From Micropruina glycogenica (lineage in GTDB: Bacteria; Actinomycetota; Actinomycetes; Propionibacteriales; Propionibacteriaceae), in NCBI RefSeq assembly GCF_039524395.1, contig NZ_BAAAGO010000031.1: DNA of 64,000 nucleotides. One strand, written 5' to 3'. Position 1 is the stretch's first letter. Every line of letters starts with the position of its first letter. Position numbers and translations under genes: made by a program. The notes under the pieces are model-generated. The model did not search any database. It was not told where the DNA came from and was given only the letters and a program-made list of their open reading frames with translations. Below are positions 33,471 to 41,731 of this stretch, in pieces.

Positions 33471-34799
33471 TCAGTACCAGTAACTCAACCTGGGAGGAAC
33501 CGGCCAGGCGAACACGCGTGCCGCGGCGAAGGCGTCGTTGGTCTCAATGCGGCCCGCGTACGCCAACGTTGCCAGCGACACCCCGCCGAGGTAGGCGGCC
33601 GACAACTCCTGCACACCCAGCCCAACACGCACCGCACCCTGCGGCGAGTCGCCTGTCAGCGGGTGGACGCTCCCCTGCCCCGATTCGTCGACGTCGAGCA
33701 CCCACCGGCCCTGGGCGTGACCGAGCGGATCGGTCACGGTGAGGTCGATCACGTCGGCCGCCTGATAGCGCCGGGCTTCGAGCGCGGCCGGCACGTCGAG
33801 TACCCGCACGTAGTGATGGTCGGTGACACTCACCTGGGCGGCCCGCTGGTCGGCGATCAGCCACCACAACGGTTCGTCGACCGACAACTCACCGGCTCGC
33901 AATTCGCCGACCAGGTCGAGGTGCAGCAGAAAGTGCCATAGTGCGGCGTACGCGTCGGGGCCGTCGGCCACCAGCCACTGCACCTGCGCGCCCGACTTGG
34001 TGTAGTCGTCGTGATTCTCTTGCACCGTGTAGAGCACCAGGCCGGTCACCGTTCCGGCGTCGTCGGTGTACTGCACGGCTCGCACCGCGCCGGGTTCGTG
34101 TGCACCGGGGTGGGTGCGGGCGAACCGCGTCCAGTGGCTCGCGGGCATGCTCAACTCACCCGGCGCGTGGCGCCGCACCCGCTCGTGCAAGGCCGGCGCC
34201 AACGCGGCCCACCGCTCGCGGCTGATGTAGTCGAACCGCCCCGATGGCAACGGCCCGAGCCAACCGGCACGTCGCCGGTCGATGCGCCAGTTCGCAGCCG
34301 CGGCGGCGGGCGCGAACCCGTAGCGGCCATAGAGGGTCGACTCGCTGACCGTCAGCGTCGCCACCGGCACACCCAGCGTGGCTGCCGTGTTCAACTCGCC
34401 CTGCATCATCGCCCGAGCGATGCCGCGCCGATGATGGGTCTGAGCCACCGTCACTGCGCTGATCGCACAGGCCGTCACCTCTGCGTCGCCGGGCACGCTG
34501 AGGTCGCCGATCCACGACGCGAACGTGCCCACCGGCACCTCGGGCATCGGCCCGGACGGGTCGTAGACCCCCAGCCGGCGCCGTGAACCGGCCGACTCGA
34601 ACGAATGGGCGCTCTGCTCGTCGGAGCGTTCCCGGTCGAGAAAGCCGCGGGCCACCGACTGCGCCCACGCGTCGCTGGCCGCACGATCGTCGCTGGGCAG
34701 CACGCGCAGGTCGAGCCCGGCACCGCTCAGGCTCGCGTGGGCAGCTTCGTCGACCGCCGCCTTGAGGTGGGCCAGGTTCAGTTCATCGGTTCGTCGCAT
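33471..34799 (-). CDS. Eis-like GNAT-family N-acetyltransferase
   Basis: 442 residues, the length of the Eis family. Tandem GNAT domains and a C-terminal sterol-carrier-like domain: ACAISAVTVAQTHHRRGIAR holds the acetyl-CoA loop (HHRRGIARAMM), LTVSESTLYGRYGFAPAAA follows, and RFDYISRERWAAL begins the second GNAT part. Eis proteins acetylate amines at several positions, including aminoglycosides, with the C-terminal carboxylate in the active site. The substrate here is unknown. It lies 12 bases after the nitronate monooxygenase gene and may share its transcript. Confidence 0.85.
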   Translation of the reverse strand: MRRTDELNLAHLKAAVDEAAHASLSGAGLDLRVLPSDDRAASDAWAQSVARGFLDRERSDEQSAHSFESAGSRRRLGVYDPSGPMPEVPVGTFASWIGDLSVPGDAEVTACAISAVTVAQTHHRRGIARAMMQGELNTAATLGVPVATLTVSESTLYGRYGFAPAAAAANWRIDRRRAGWLGPLPSGRFDYISRERWAALAPALHERVRRHAPGELSMPASHWTRFARTHPGAHEPGAVRAVQYTDDAGTVTGLVLYTVQENHDDYTKSGAQVQWLVADGPDAYAALWHFLLHLDLVGELRAGELSVDEPLWWLIADQRAAQVSVTDHHYVRVLDVPAALEARRYQAADVIDLTVTDPLGHAQGRWVLDVDESGQGSVHPLTGDSPQGAVRVGLGVQELSAAYLGGVSLATLAYAGRIETNDAFAAARVFAWPVPPRLSYWY

Positions 34800-34811
34800 G
34801 GCGCGACGACG

Positions 34812-36299
34812 CTACCACATGCTCGCCGCGGCCGCGCCGACCAGTTCGCGCCGGCGCTGCCCTCCGAGCAGCCAGTCGATGGCCTGTCGCGCGGTCCAGC
34901 CGTCTGGGTGTCGACGGCTGAGCGCGCGGGCACCCTCGAGATCTTGTCCGAGGGTGACGGCCGGCTGCTCGACGTAGCCGTTGCGGCGCACCTGACCCAA
35001 CCCGATGTTGGCCATCAGTGCGTTGCACAGGCACTTGCGGCCCTGGGTCTCGGCCTCGTCGCCGCCCTTGCGCAGGTACATGTGCACCGGCTCGGACGCG
35101 CAACGGTAGACGATGGAGCCGTCCGCGCGTTCGGTGGGGGTGCGCAGGTAGCCCAGGTCACAGATGCGCTCGCGCGCCTCGTAGCGGGCCTCATCGGCAA
35201 GCGTGTCGCCCAATTCGGCGATCTTGAACGGAAAACCGGTGGGTGAGGCGCGCGGATCGTTGCGCACCACCAGGGTTTCGGCTTCGAGTTCGGCGACCAG
35301 CCGGTTGCGCAGCGCCGGCAGCAGCCCCGACTCGGAGGCCATCGCGAACAACGTGCCGATCTGCACACCGGCGGCGCCGGAGGCCCTCGCCTCGGCCACC
35401 TTCTCGGGCGTGGCGTAGGCACCGGCCAGCCAGAACGGCAGACCGAGTTCGCCGATCTTCGCCAGGTCGGCCACGTCCTTGTCGCCGTAGATCGGCTCGC
35501 CTTCGTCGTCGAGCGTCATCTTGCCGCGCGGCGGCGCGCTGTGCCCGCCGGCCCGCGGGCCCTCCACGACGAAGCCGTCGGGACGAGTCTCGGGGTCGCG
35601 GTTGAGATAGGTGGCCAGCACGTGCAGCGACACGATGGCCAGAAACTTCGGCCGTCGCAGCACGGGCAGGTCGGCACCCAGGTAGTCCACCGGATCGAGC
35701 TCGGCGCGGTGGGTCTTGCTCGCCGCGGCCACGTCGATGGTGAGCCGTCCGGTGCGTCCGGCGGCGAACTCGGTGAGCAACCGGGGAATCTCGCGGGGTA
35801 CGCCAGCACCCATGATCACGTAGTCGACTCCGGCCAGCATGGCGCCGAGAATCGCCGAGGCGTTGGCTGTCTGCACCTTTTCGAGCATGTTGATGCCGAC
35901 CACCCCGTCGTGGCCCTGCTTGGCCAGCCACACCTCGGCAAAGTTCGCCGCCAGGCTCAGTTCGATGGCTGCCCGGCTGGGCGAGATGGTGAGGGTGGGG
36001 TGCGGACGGTACGGCTTGCCGCGGCCGCGGCCGTTGGGCAGAAAGTAGGTGTCGATCACCCGTTGGGCGATGTCGGGGGACGGAAAGTGCGCCAGCGCGC
36101 GGCGGCGATGACCGCCCGGGTCGCCGTCTTGAAGCGTGCGGGCCAGCACGCCGTCCAGAGCCGTGCCCGACACAACGCCGAGCTGGCCGGCCAGTGACAC
36201 CTCGCGGGCCAATTGCCACGACGACACGGCGATGCCCATGCCGCCCTGAATCACGATCGGCAGCGATGACGTCGGTTGGGTCCCGAGCGATGAAATCAT
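34812..36299 (-). CDS. Nitronate monooxygenase (2-nitropropane dioxygenase-like)
   Basis: 495 residues from ATG 36299 (MISSLGTQPTSSLPIVIQGG); the frame runs on to 36377 but passes through a palindromic operator, so the shorter start is chosen. FMN-binding TIM barrel: PIVIQGGMGIAVSSWQLARE, SGTALDG, GVNM-like VVGINMLEKVQTANAS, EGPRAGGHS and AAGVQIGTLFA. It oxidises alkyl nitronates with oxygen. The long C-terminal part with CLCNALMANIGLGQVR is typical of the longer class, for which a different substrate is possible. Divergent from nadABC. Confidence 0.85.
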   Translation of the reverse strand: MISSLGTQPTSSLPIVIQGGMGIAVSSWQLAREVSLAGQLGVVSGTALDGVLARTLQDGDPGGHRRRALAHFPSPDIAQRVIDTYFLPNGRGRGKPYRPHPTLTISPSRAAIELSLAANFAEVWLAKQGHDGVVGINMLEKVQTANASAILGAMLAGVDYVIMGAGVPREIPRLLTEFAAGRTGRLTIDVAAASKTHRAELDPVDYLGADLPVLRRPKFLAIVSLHVLATYLNRDPETRPDGFVVEGPRAGGHSAPPRGKMTLDDEGEPIYGDKDVADLAKIGELGLPFWLAGAYATPEKVAEARASGAAGVQIGTLFAMASESGLLPALRNRLVAELEAETLVVRNDPRASPTGFPFKIAELGDTLADEARYEARERICDLGYLRTPTERADGSIVYRCASEPVHMYLRKGGDEAETQGRKCLCNALMANIGLGQVRRNGYVEQPAVTLGQDLEGARALSRRHPDGWTARQAIDWLLGGQRRRELVGAAAASMW

Positions 36300-36303
36300 G
36301 TTC

Positions 36304-36334
36304 CCTACGGTAGCGTAACTTACGGTTGCGTAGG
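36304..36334. promoter_or_regulatory. TetR-type palindromic operator before the nitronate monooxygenase gene
   Basis: A 31-base interrupted palindrome begins CCTACG and ends CGTAGG, with CGTAA-C-TTACG at its centre. It also reads as two direct copies of TACGGTwGCGTA. It starts five bases before the ATG at 36299. The pattern is that of many actinobacterial TetR-family operators; no TetR gene is in the window. Confidence 0.5.
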
Positions 36335-36464
36335 AAAGAGCCGTCTCAAAACTGGCCGGCCAGCCATCGGGAGGCACCCCCGCACCCCTTCAACCGAGGC
36401 TCTCCACCAGCACGTCGACGAGTGCTGCCTTGTCACCGTGTCATCGAGGCGCCGAAACCTCGAT

Positions 36465-36517
36465 TTGCTCCCACTTATGCTCAGATGTAGCATAAGAGTG
36501 TTTCGCACGAGGAGGAG
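36465..36517 (+). promoter_or_regulatory. nadA promoter overlapped by a palindromic operator
   Basis: A -35-like TTGCTC at 36465-36470 and a -10-like TAGCAT at 36488-36493 stand 17 bases apart. An exact inverted repeat, CTTATGCT (36474-36481), seven bases, AGCATAAG (36489-36496), covers the spacer and the -10, a repressor arrangement. GGAGGAG at 36511-36517 is the ribosome site. NrtR, encoded at 22356, is the natural candidate; this link is inferred. Confidence 0.6.
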
Positions 36518-36523
36518 CCCCAC

Positions 36524-37516
36524 ATGAGCACCACCCTGATCACCGCCGACGAGTTGTACCAGCGCGTCGACCACGTCGTTCCCGCCGTCGAATGGGCCAC
36601 GATGGCCGACGACGTGAACGCCATCATGCGCCTGAAGGCCGAGCGCAACGCCGTGATCCTCGCCCACAACTACATGCGCCCCGAGATCTTTCACGGCATC
36701 TCTGACATCGTCGGCGACTCGCTCGCGCTGGCCCGCGAGGCCACCACGGTCGAGGCCGACGTGATCGTGCTGGCCGGCGTGCACTTCATGGCCGAGACCG
36801 CCAAGCTGCTCAACCCCAGCAAGACCGTGCTGATCCCCGACCTGCGCTCCGGCTGCTCGCTGGCCGAGTCGATCACCCCCGAACAGGTACGCGAACTGCG
36901 CCGCCAGCACCCCGGCGTGCCCGTGGTCACCTACGTGAACACCTCGGCGGCCGTGAAGGCCGAGAGCGACATCTGCATCACCTCGGGCAACGCGGTGCAC
37001 ATCATCGAGAGCCTGGGCGTGCCCGAGGTGATCTTCATTCCCGACCAGTTCCTGGCCGCCAACGTGGCCCGGCAGACCGGCGTCAAGGTGATCACCCACC
37101 CGGGCGCCTGCGAGGTGCACGAACGGTTCACCCCGCTCGACATTCGCCAGGTGCGGGCCGACTACCCCGACGGCGTCACCGTGCTCGCCCACCCCGAATG
37201 CCCGCCCGAGGTGGTCGATGAGGCCGACTTCGCCGGCTCGACCGCCCAGATGATCAACTTCGTGGCGCAGCAGCGGCCGCAGCGGGTCGCGCTGATCACC
37301 GAGTGCTCGATGAGCGACAACGTGGCCCAGCAGTACCCCGACGTCGAGTTCGTGCGGCCCTGCAATCTGTGCCCGCACATGAAGCGCAACACGCTGGCCA
37401 AGATTCGCCACTCGCTCGAGACGATGACCCACGAGGTCACCATCGACCCAGAGGTGGCCGATCGCGCCCGGGCGTCGGTCGAGCGCATGCTCGCGGTGGG
37501 GGCTCCGCCGAAATGA
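36524..37516 (+). CDS. nadA: Quinolinate synthase A
   Basis: 330 residues. NadA condenses iminoaspartate and dihydroxyacetone phosphate to quinolinate using a [4Fe-4S] cluster. Visible features: NAVILAHNYMRPEIFHGISD, cluster cysteines Cys111 (SGCSLAE), Cys226 in the HPECPPEVVDEADFAGST segment and Cys280/Cys283 (CNLCPHMKRN), and TYVNTSAAVKAESD. First gene of nadA-nadB-nadC, with ATGA overlaps to the next two. A promoter with an operator-like palindrome lies just upstream. Confidence 0.96.
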   Translation: MSTTLITADELYQRVDHVVPAVEWATMADDVNAIMRLKAERNAVILAHNYMRPEIFHGISDIVGDSLALAREATTVEADVIVLAGVHFMAETAKLLNPSKTVLIPDLRSGCSLAESITPEQVRELRRQHPGVPVVTYVNTSAAVKAESDICITSGNAVHIIESLGVPEVIFIPDQFLAANVARQTGVKVITHPGACEVHERFTPLDIRQVRADYPDGVTVLAHPECPPEVVDEADFAGSTAQMINFVAQQRPQRVALITECSMSDNVAQQYPDVEFVRPCNLCPHMKRNTLAKIRHSLETMTHEVTIDPEVADRARASVERMLAVGAPPK

Positions 37517-39036
37517 ACCAGACGCGCACCGAGGTCGTCGCCGACGGCCCCGTCATCATCGGCGGCGGACTGGCCGGCCTGAGCTGTGCCATCGAACTGT
37601 CGCCCGCACGCTGCATCGTGTTGTCGGCCGGTGCGATCAGCACCGGCACGTCCACCGGGTGGGCCCAGGGCGGAGTGGCCGCGGCCGTCGGGCCCGACGA
37701 CTCGCCGGCCGACCACACCGCCGACACCCTGGCCGCGGGGGCGGGCCTGTGCGACGAAAGTGTCGTCCGGGCCATCACCGAGGCTGGCCCCGAAGCCATC
37801 GAGTGGCTGGCCGCGCAGGGCACCCGTTGGGACCGCAACCCCGACGGCTCGCTCAAACTCGGCCTCGAAGGCGCGCACGGACGCCGCCGCATCGTGCACG
37901 CGGGCGGTGACGGCACGGGTGCCGAACTGCTGCGCACCGTGGTCGACAAGGCGCGCACATGTGAGTCCGTCTCACTGTGGGACCACTCCCCCGCCACCCG
38001 CATCGTGACCGAAGACGGACGGGTGGCCGGTGTCGAGGTCAGCACCCCGGCCGGGCCCGTGCTGCTGCGCACCCCAGCCGTGGTGCTGAGCACCGGCGGC
38101 GTGGGCGGGCTGTACCGTCACACCACCAACCCGCTCAGCTCGCGCGGCCAGGGTCTGGCGCTGGCCTTTCGGGCCGGCGCGGTGCTGCGCGACGTCGAGA
38201 TGGTGCAGTTTCACCCCACCGCGCTCGATGTGGCGATCGACCCGATGCCGCTGGTCAGCGAGGCGGTGCGCGGCGAGGGCGCCATCATCGTCAACGAGCG
38301 CGGCGAATGGGTGCTGGCCAACCCGCTGAGCGCTCGCGACGTGGTGAGCCGCGCCGAGTGGGCCCAGTTGCAGGCCGGGCATCGCGTCTTTCTCGACGCC
38401 CGCACCTCGCCCGGCGAGCGGTTCGCCGAACTGTTCCCGTCGATCAACGCCACCGCGCTCACCGCCGGCCTCGACCCCACCCGCGACCTGCTGCCCGTGC
38501 GGCCCGCCGCGCACTACCACATGGGTGGTGTGCTGGTTGACCTGGCCGGACGCACCACCGTGCCCGGCCTCTACGCCGCAGGCGAAGTGGCCTCGACCGG
38601 TCTGCACGGCGCCAACCGGCTGGCGTCCAACTCGCTGCTCGAAGCCGTGGTCTGCGGACGCTGGGTCGCGCAGCGATTGAAGGCCGAACTCGGCACCGAC
38701 GCGTCCGTGCCCGACGTGGCCGGCCGGCACTGGGCCGACGAGAAGTGGCACCCCGAAGAGCCGGTGATCGACCACCTGCGGGGCATCGTGAGCACCTGGG
38801 TCGGCGTGCTGCGCGACGCCGAGGGCCTGCAGCAGGCTCTTGAGGACCTGCTGCCGTACGTGGCCAACGACACCGGCCTGGTCGGTTATCTGGTCGCCCG
38901 GGCCGCCCTGGCGCGCACCGAGTCGCGCGGGGCCCACACCCGCACCGACTTCGCCGGTCAGGTCGAGGCCCGGCACACCCTGCTGTCGCTGGCCGACCTG
39001 CCCGAACTGGCCGAACGCGAAGCGGTGCCGGCATGA
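37513..39036 (+). CDS. nadB: L-aspartate oxidase
   Basis: 507 residues from ATG 37513, overlapping the nadA stop (ATGA). FAD-binding GPVIIGGGLAGLSCAIEL near the N-terminus, and succinate-dehydrogenase-flavoprotein-like motifs GWAQGGVAAAV, EMVQFHPTAL and AAHYHMGGVLVDL with the catalytic histidine and arginine region, then GLYAAGEVASTGLHGANRLA. It oxidises L-aspartate to iminoaspartate, the substrate of NadA, and is the second gene of the operon. Some relatives use fumarate as acceptor, which would suit the anaerobic genes elsewhere in the window. Confidence 0.95.
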   Translation: MNQTRTEVVADGPVIIGGGLAGLSCAIELSPARCIVLSAGAISTGTSTGWAQGGVAAAVGPDDSPADHTADTLAAGAGLCDESVVRAITEAGPEAIEWLAAQGTRWDRNPDGSLKLGLEGAHGRRRIVHAGGDGTGAELLRTVVDKARTCESVSLWDHSPATRIVTEDGRVAGVEVSTPAGPVLLRTPAVVLSTGGVGGLYRHTTNPLSSRGQGLALAFRAGAVLRDVEMVQFHPTALDVAIDPMPLVSEAVRGEGAIIVNERGEWVLANPLSARDVVSRAEWAQLQAGHRVFLDARTSPGERFAELFPSINATALTAGLDPTRDLLPVRPAAHYHMGGVLVDLAGRTTVPGLYAAGEVASTGLHGANRLASNSLLEAVVCGRWVAQRLKAELGTDASVPDVAGRHWADEKWHPEEPVIDHLRGIVSTWVGVLRDAEGLQQALEDLLPYVANDTGLVGYLVARAALARTESRGAHTRTDFAGQVEARHTLLSLADLPELAEREAVPA

Positions 39037-39878
39037 GGGCCCTACCCGAGTTGGTGATCGAACCCCTGGTGCGAGCCGCACTGCTCGAAGACCTGGGCCG
39101 TGCCGGTGACGTGACCACCGACAGCATCATTGCGGCCGACGCGCGCGCCACCGTGCAACTCGTCTCGCGCGAATCGGGCGTGGTGGCCGGCCTGCCGCTG
39201 GCGGTGCTGGCCTGGCGCCTGGTCGACCCGCGCATCACCGTCGAGGTGCACCTGCCCGACGGCTCGCGGGTCGAGCCCGGCTCCGTGATCGCGACGGCGT
39301 GCGGCCCGGCACGCGGGCTGCTCACCGGCGAACGCGTGGCGCTCAACTTTCTGGGCCACCTGTCGGGGGTGGCCACCGGCACCGCGACCATCGCCGACGC
39401 CATCGCGCACACCCACGCCCAGGTGGCCGACACCCGCAAGACCATTCCGGGGCTGCGGGCGCTGCAGAAGTACGCGGTGCGCTGCGGCGGCGGCGCCAAC
39501 CACCGCTTGGGCCTCGACGACGCGGTGCTGATCAAAGACAACCACATCGCCGTCGCGGGGGGCGTCCGTCAAGCGGTCGAGGCAGCGAAGGCGTCCGTGG
39601 GGCACCTGGTGAAGATCGAGGTCGAGGTCGACTCGCTCGCCATGCTGGCCGAACTGCTCGAGGTGGGCGCCGACGTGGTGCTGCTCGACAACATGGGGCC
39701 TCACCTGCTGCGCGAGGCGGTCGCGATGGTCGATGGACGCATGGTCACCGAGGCGTCCGGACGCATCACACCAGAGACCGCCGTGCCGATCGCCGAGGCG
39801 GGGGTCGACCTGATCAGCGTCGGCTGGCTCACCCACAGCGCAAAGGTGTTGGACGTCGGCCTCGACCACGTGGCGTAA
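39033..39878 (+). CDS. nadC: Nicotinate-nucleotide pyrophosphorylase (quinolinate phosphoribosyltransferase)
   Basis: 281 residues, ATG overlapping the nadB stop (ATGA). NadC converts quinolinate and PRPP to nicotinate mononucleotide. Motifs: ALLEDLGRAGDVTTDSI, ADTRKTIPGLRALQKYAVRC, GGANHRLGLDDAVLIKDNHI and VLLDNMGPHLLREAV, with a C-terminal SVGWLTHSAKVLDVGLD. Last gene of the nadABC operon; the next gene starts 41 bases on. Confidence 0.96.
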   Translation: MRALPELVIEPLVRAALLEDLGRAGDVTTDSIIAADARATVQLVSRESGVVAGLPLAVLAWRLVDPRITVEVHLPDGSRVEPGSVIATACGPARGLLTGERVALNFLGHLSGVATGTATIADAIAHTHAQVADTRKTIPGLRALQKYAVRCGGGANHRLGLDDAVLIKDNHIAVAGGVRQAVEAAKASVGHLVKIEVEVDSLAMLAELLEVGADVVLLDNMGPHLLREAVAMVDGRMVTEASGRITPETAVPIAEAGVDLISVGWLTHSAKVLDVGLDHVA

Positions 39879-39919
39879 CCGGCAGACTGAGGCCACCACG
39901 CGGCATTTCAGGAGGCATC

Positions 39920-41047
39920 ATGGCCAAGGCCAAGAAGGTCGGCATTCTCACCGCTGGCGGCGACAGCCCCGCGCTCAACGCCACCATTCGTGGCTTCGGC
40001 AAGACCGCCATGGGCCAGTACGGCATCGAACTGATCGGATTCCGCGACGGCGTCACGGGCTTGGTCGAGAACAGGTTCACCGAACTCGACGGACGTGCGC
40101 TGTCGGGCATTCTCACCGTGGGCGGCACGATTCTGGGCACCTCGCGCGACAAGGTGCACAAGTTTCCGACCGCCGACGGCCCGGTCGACATGGTGCCCAC
40201 CGTGGTCGAGAACTACGAGAAAGACGGCCTCGACGCCCTGATCATGTTGGGCGGCGGCGGCACGGCCAAGAACGCGATGCGCCTGGTGGACGCCGGGTTG
40301 AACGTGATTCACCTGCCCAAGACGATCGACAACGACATCGCGATGACCGACACCACGTTCGGCTTCGCTACCGCCCTCGAGATCGCCACCGAGGCCATCG
40401 ACCGGCTGCACTCGACGGCGCACAGCCATCACCGCATCATCCTGACCGAGATCATGGGTCACAAGGCGGGTTGGCTCACCCTGGGTGCGGGCATCGCGGG
40501 CGGTGCCGACATCATTCTGATTCCCGAGATTCCCTACACGGTCGATTCGGTGGTGTCCACCATCAAGCAGCGCACCGAACGTGGGCTGAACTTCTCGGTG
40601 GTGGCGGTCGCCGAAGGGGCCCGCGACGTCGAAGACACCGCCGACTACGAGGCGGCCCACCTGCTGTACAAGAACGCCAGGACGCCCGAATCGAAGGGCG
40701 CGGCCCGCACCCACCTGAACAACGTGGAACATTCCCAGCGCGAGCACACCTTCAAGCTGGCCAACCAACTGGAGGCGGCCACCGGCCTGGAGGCCCGGGT
40801 GACGATTCTGGGCTACGTGCAGCGCGGCGGCACCCCCTCGGCGGGCGACCGGCTGCTGGCCACCCGGCTGGGCGCCGCCGCGGCCGACCTGGTGGCGGCC
40901 GGTGATTTCGGCTACATGGTGGCGGCCCGCGGCGACGGCACCGAGCCGGTGCCGCTCACAGAGGTGGCCGGCAAGGTGAAGCTGGTGCCGCTCGACCACG
41001 ACTGGGTGAGCGCGGCACGAAAGGTGGGCACCGGGCTGGGCGACTGA
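39920..41047 (+). CDS. pfkA: 6-phosphofructokinase
   Basis: 375 residues from ATG 39920 with AGGAGG before it; the frame extends upstream over nadC. PfkA-family motifs: TAGGDSPALNATIRG (11-25), LGGGGT (110-115), LPKTIDNDI (132-140) and EIMGHKAGWLTL. Phosphorylates fructose 6-phosphate in glycolysis. The lysine of PKTIDND and the glycine in place of aspartate in GGDG leave the phosphate donor (ATP or pyrophosphate) open. The distance from nadC allows co-transcription, but the strong ribosome site suggests separate control. Confidence 0.92.
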   Translation: MAKAKKVGILTAGGDSPALNATIRGFGKTAMGQYGIELIGFRDGVTGLVENRFTELDGRALSGILTVGGTILGTSRDKVHKFPTADGPVDMVPTVVENYEKDGLDALIMLGGGGTAKNAMRLVDAGLNVIHLPKTIDNDIAMTDTTFGFATALEIATEAIDRLHSTAHSHHRIILTEIMGHKAGWLTLGAGIAGGADIILIPEIPYTVDSVVSTIKQRTERGLNFSVVAVAEGARDVEDTADYEAAHLLYKNARTPESKGAARTHLNNVEHSQREHTFKLANQLEAATGLEARVTILGYVQRGGTPSAGDRLLATRLGAAAADLVAAGDFGYMVAARGDGTEPVPLTEVAGKVKLVPLDHDWVSAARKVGTGLGD

Positions 41048-41074
41048 GTCGTCCGAGGCCGTTAGCATTCGAGC

Positions 41075-41731
41075 GTGACCGACGTTGGCCGCTACCTGGC
41101 CGGGCTGTTCGAACTGATCGCCCGCGCCTACCGCCTCGATCCGGCGGCGCTGACCTGGGTGCGCGACCAGCCGTACTCGATCTGGCTGACCATCGGCGTC
41201 GCACTGCTGGCGGGCATCTCGATGATGACCGGGCACGCGGTGGTGCTGCTGGTGAACCGCATTCATGGCTGGCGGTTCGTGGCCGGGCTGGTGCTCACCT
41301 CGATGTGGCTGGTGGTTCTGCACGGGGTCGAGTCGCTGCTGCTGTGGGGGCTGGGTTCGTGGTGGGCCGGACGCGACGTGTCGTACGTCACCGTGCTCAC
41401 CGGCGTGCTGGTGTCGACGGCCCCGCAGATCTGGGGCTTTCTGGTACTGATCCCCTACCTGGGTAGTGCCATCGGACGATTGCTGTCGGCGTGGAGCGCG
41501 GTGTGCCTCTGGGCTGTGACGGCCACCACCTTCGGCCTCGGACGGTGGCCGGCGCTGCTGCTGGTCGGCGTGGCGTGGCTGGTGATGTACCTGCTGTCGC
41601 TGTTCGTGTCGCCGCTGATCACCCGTGGCGTCGCGGCGCTGTTCCAGCGGGTGTTCGGACGACAGTTCCACGTGTCGGGCGCCGACGTGCTGAACGGTCG
41701 TCCGCTGCTGACCACGGAGGTGCTGGCGTGA
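41075..41731 (+). CDS. Integral membrane protein (Yip1-like) paired with a hydrolase-like gene
   Basis: 218 residues from a GTG. About five membrane segments (YSIWLTIGVALLAGISMMTG; FVAGLVLTSMWLVVLHGVES; GVLVSTAPQIWGFLVLIPYL). The outline resembles Yip1-domain proteins, but no diagnostic motif was found. It overlaps the next gene at GTGA, so the two are translated together and probably act together at the membrane. Function unknown. Confidence 0.65.
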   Translation: MTDVGRYLAGLFELIARAYRLDPAALTWVRDQPYSIWLTIGVALLAGISMMTGHAVVLLVNRIHGWRFVAGLVLTSMWLVVLHGVESLLLWGLGSWWAGRDVSYVTVLTGVLVSTAPQIWGFLVLIPYLGSAIGRLLSAWSAVCLWAVTATTFGLGRWPALLLVGVAWLVMYLLSLFVSPLITRGVAALFQRVFGRQFHVSGADVLNGRPLLTTEVLA

